From Sulfuricaulis sp. (GTDB lineage: Bacteria > Pseudomonadota > Gammaproteobacteria > Acidiferrobacterales > Sulfurifustaceae), in assembly GCA_024654125.1 (NCBI GenBank), contig JANLIC010000044.1:1-34257 (forward strand): a DNA stretch of 34,257 bases. Reading direction: 5' to 3'. Shown in pieces: positions 33,208-34,257 of the stretch (positions are counted from its first letter, which is position 1; every line of letters begins with the position of its first letter). The notes under the pieces were generated by a model that did not search any database, was not told the DNA's origin, and was given only the letters and a program-made list of their open reading frames with translations. The translations under genes were made by a program, and so were the position numbers.

Positions 33208-33797
33208 TCGGACGCCTGCACGGCGTGCTGCTGCGCAAGGAGCCACCGGCCCTGCTGGTGGACGTCAGCGGCGTGGCTTACGAGCTGGAAGCCCCCATGA
33301 CGACTTTTTACGAATTGCCGGCGGTGGGCGATCAGGTGACGCTTTATACGCATCTCGTCGTGCGCGAGGATGCGCACCTATTATATGGATTCATCCGCGA
33401 GACCCAGCGGCGACTGTTTCGCGATCTGCTCAAGGTCAACGGTGTGGGACCGCGCGTGGCCCTGGCGGTGCTGTCGGGCCTGTCGGACGAAGAATTCACG
33501 CGTTGTGTAGCCGAAGAGGACATTGCGCGACTCACAAAGGTCCCGGGGATCGGGCGCAAAACCGCCGAGCGTCTGGTGATCGAAATGCGCGACAAGCTGC
33601 CCCAGAATGCCCCAGCGCCGGCCACCCGCCTCGCCGCCGGAGCCACACCGTCCGATCCGGTGAGCGAGGCGGTCAGCGCGCTGGTGTCCCTGGGCTATAA
33701 GCCGAACGAGGCCAGTCGCGCCGTGCGCGGCGTATCTGCGAAGGGGCTGAGTGCGGAGGAAATCATCCGGCAGGCGCTAAAGGGGATGGCCGGATGA
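33204..33797 (+). CDS. ruvA: Holliday junction branch migration protein RuvA
   Basis: RuvA tetramers bind Holliday junctions and load the RuvB motor. The 197-residue product starts at GTG ([20 protein letters not shown]). Domain I (about 1-62) includes [16 protein letters not shown]. Domain II has two helix-hairpin-helix motifs, [17 protein letters not shown] and [16 protein letters not shown]. Domain III, which binds RuvB, ends [15 protein letters not shown]. The GTG overlaps the ruvC stop (GTGA), as expected for coupled translation. Longer upstream frames are not RuvA-like. Length is close to E. coli RuvA (203). Confidence 0.97.
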   Translation: MIGRLHGVLLRKEPPALLVDVSGVAYELEAPMTTFYELPAVGDQVTLYTHLVVREDAHLLYGFIRETQRRLFRDLLKVNGVGPRVALAVLSGLSDEEFTRCVAEEDIARLTKVPGIGRKTAERLVIEMRDKLPQNAPAPATRLAAGATPSDPVSEAVSALVSLGYKPNEASRAVRGVSAKGLSAEEIIRQALKGMAG

Positions 33798-33923
33798 GCC
33801 TGTGCGAGGGTGTTACAGTATGTGTTCTATTGCGCCCATCAAAGCATGACGGTACAAGGAGAAAGTAGATGCAAAATTGGAGGAACCCTCACCCCCGGCC
33901 CGATCGAAATGAAGACGCTCATC

Positions 33924-34075
33924 GACTTCCCCTCTCCCTCCGGGAGAGGGCAAAGGATGAGGGGATCGATCCCCCCTCATCCCCATCCCTTCTCCCGCAA
34001 GGGGAGAAGGGAGCGAGCCGAGGCGCGCTGCGCGCGCTTTCTTTCACTTGGGCAGAGGGGGAGTAGGCGGACATC
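33924..34075. repeat. Full-length REP-like element between ruvA and ruvB
   Basis: Its parts occur in the same order as before rplE: CCCTCTCCC/GGGAGAGGG at 33930-33950, GATGAGGGGAT/ATCCCC.CTCATC, CCCTTCTCCC/GGGAGAAGGG at 33987-34011, the arm GCGAGCCGAGGCGCGCTGCG, and the tail GGGGGAGTAGGCGGACATC. The ruvB start lies 6 bp beyond. The remaining 126 bp of the ruvA-ruvB spacer show nothing recognisable. Confidence 0.85.
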
Positions 34076-34081
34076 TATATT

Positions 34082-34257
34082 ATGATCGAGACCGACCGAC
34101 TGGTATCAGCGCATGCGGTAGAAGCGGCCGAAGAAACCGTCGAGATGCGGCGGCTGCGACCGGCGCGCCTCGCGGAATACGTGGGCCAGGAACCCATCCG
34201 GCGGCAGATGGAGATTTTTATCGCCGCCGCCCGTGGGCGCCACGAGGCGCTGGACCA
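34082..34257 (+). CDS. ruvB: Holliday junction DNA helicase RuvB, N-terminal fragment
   Basis: RuvB is the AAA+ ring motor of Holliday junction branch migration. Only the first 58 codons lie in the window. They read [20 protein letters not shown], then [36 protein letters not shown], matching the RuvB N-terminus (the RP..L.EYVGQ motif). The ATP-binding Walker A motif would follow just past the window edge. The ruvA-ruvB spacer of 284 bp is unusually long because of the inserted repeat. Confidence 0.95.
   Translation, partial: MIETDRLVSAHAVEAAEETVEMRRLRPARLAEYVGQEPIRRQMEIFIAAARGRHEALD

Noticed and set aside
33810-34085. Possible small gene between ruvA and ruvB
   Set aside because: The open frame is made mostly of the REP-like element and encodes low-complexity Pro/Arg sequence without a family match.

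Overview
The window is a GC-rich chromosomal segment from a gammaproteobacterium. The support is the S10-spc-alpha ribosomal gene order, and downstream housekeeping genes with proteobacterial architecture: a YajR-like carrier next to uvrA and ssb, an FmdB-DUF502-aspS-nudB cluster, and yebC-ruvC-ruvA-ruvB. I cannot name the genus. Chemolithotrophic lineages such as Acidiferrobacterales or Chromatiales would fit, but that is only an impression.

Positions 1-14,800 hold, all on the plus strand, the end of rpsJ and the rest of the S10 operon (rplC to rpsQ), the spc operon (rplN to rpmJ, including secY) and the alpha operon (rpsM to rplQ). It closes with an intrinsic terminator at about 14,773. A near-consensus sigma70 promoter lies just before rplN, where the E. 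coli spc promoter lies. The order is canonical but the spacers are not. Several gene junctions carry repeats: three copies of an ACGCAGAT/ATCTGCGT palindromic element, three CCCTCTCCC-type REP-like elements, a ~104-bp element with imperfect terminal inverted repeats, and a triple-hairpin block. S4 has the four-cysteine zinc form, unlike E. coli S4.

Positions 14,970-20,006 encode cyclic-di-GMP functions: a DUF3391/HD-GYP protein whose HD dyad reads SD, a truncated EAL-domain remnant, and a full membrane-bound HAMP-PAS-GGDEF-EAL protein. An S-adenosylmethionine hydrolase (DUF62 family) gene sits between them and may have a leaderless transcript. uvrA converges on the GGDEF-EAL gene with one base between the stop codons. 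A YajR-like MFS gene diverges from uvrA, and ssb follows it.

Positions 25,200-27,600 are a loose accessory stretch: a small membrane protein, a HIT-family hydrolase, a very acidic small protein, an HU-like protein, and a 420-bp hairpin-rich intergenic region. That region ends in a promoter-like -10 box and an intrinsic-terminator-like hairpin directly before the FmdB-type zinc-ribbon gene.

Positions 27,620-34,257 encode the FmdB-like protein, a DUF502 membrane protein, AspRS (with residues typical of a non-discriminating enzyme), NudB, an alpha/beta hydrolase, YebC, RuvC, RuvA and the start of RuvB. REP-like elements of the same family recur between aspS and nudB, before ruvC and before ruvB. 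I see no phage, plasmid, CRISPR array, tRNA or rRNA gene, or transposase, and nothing that amounts to a new defence or biosynthetic system. The most unusual feature is the repeat load inside the ribosomal protein operons and its contribution to the leaders of essential genes.
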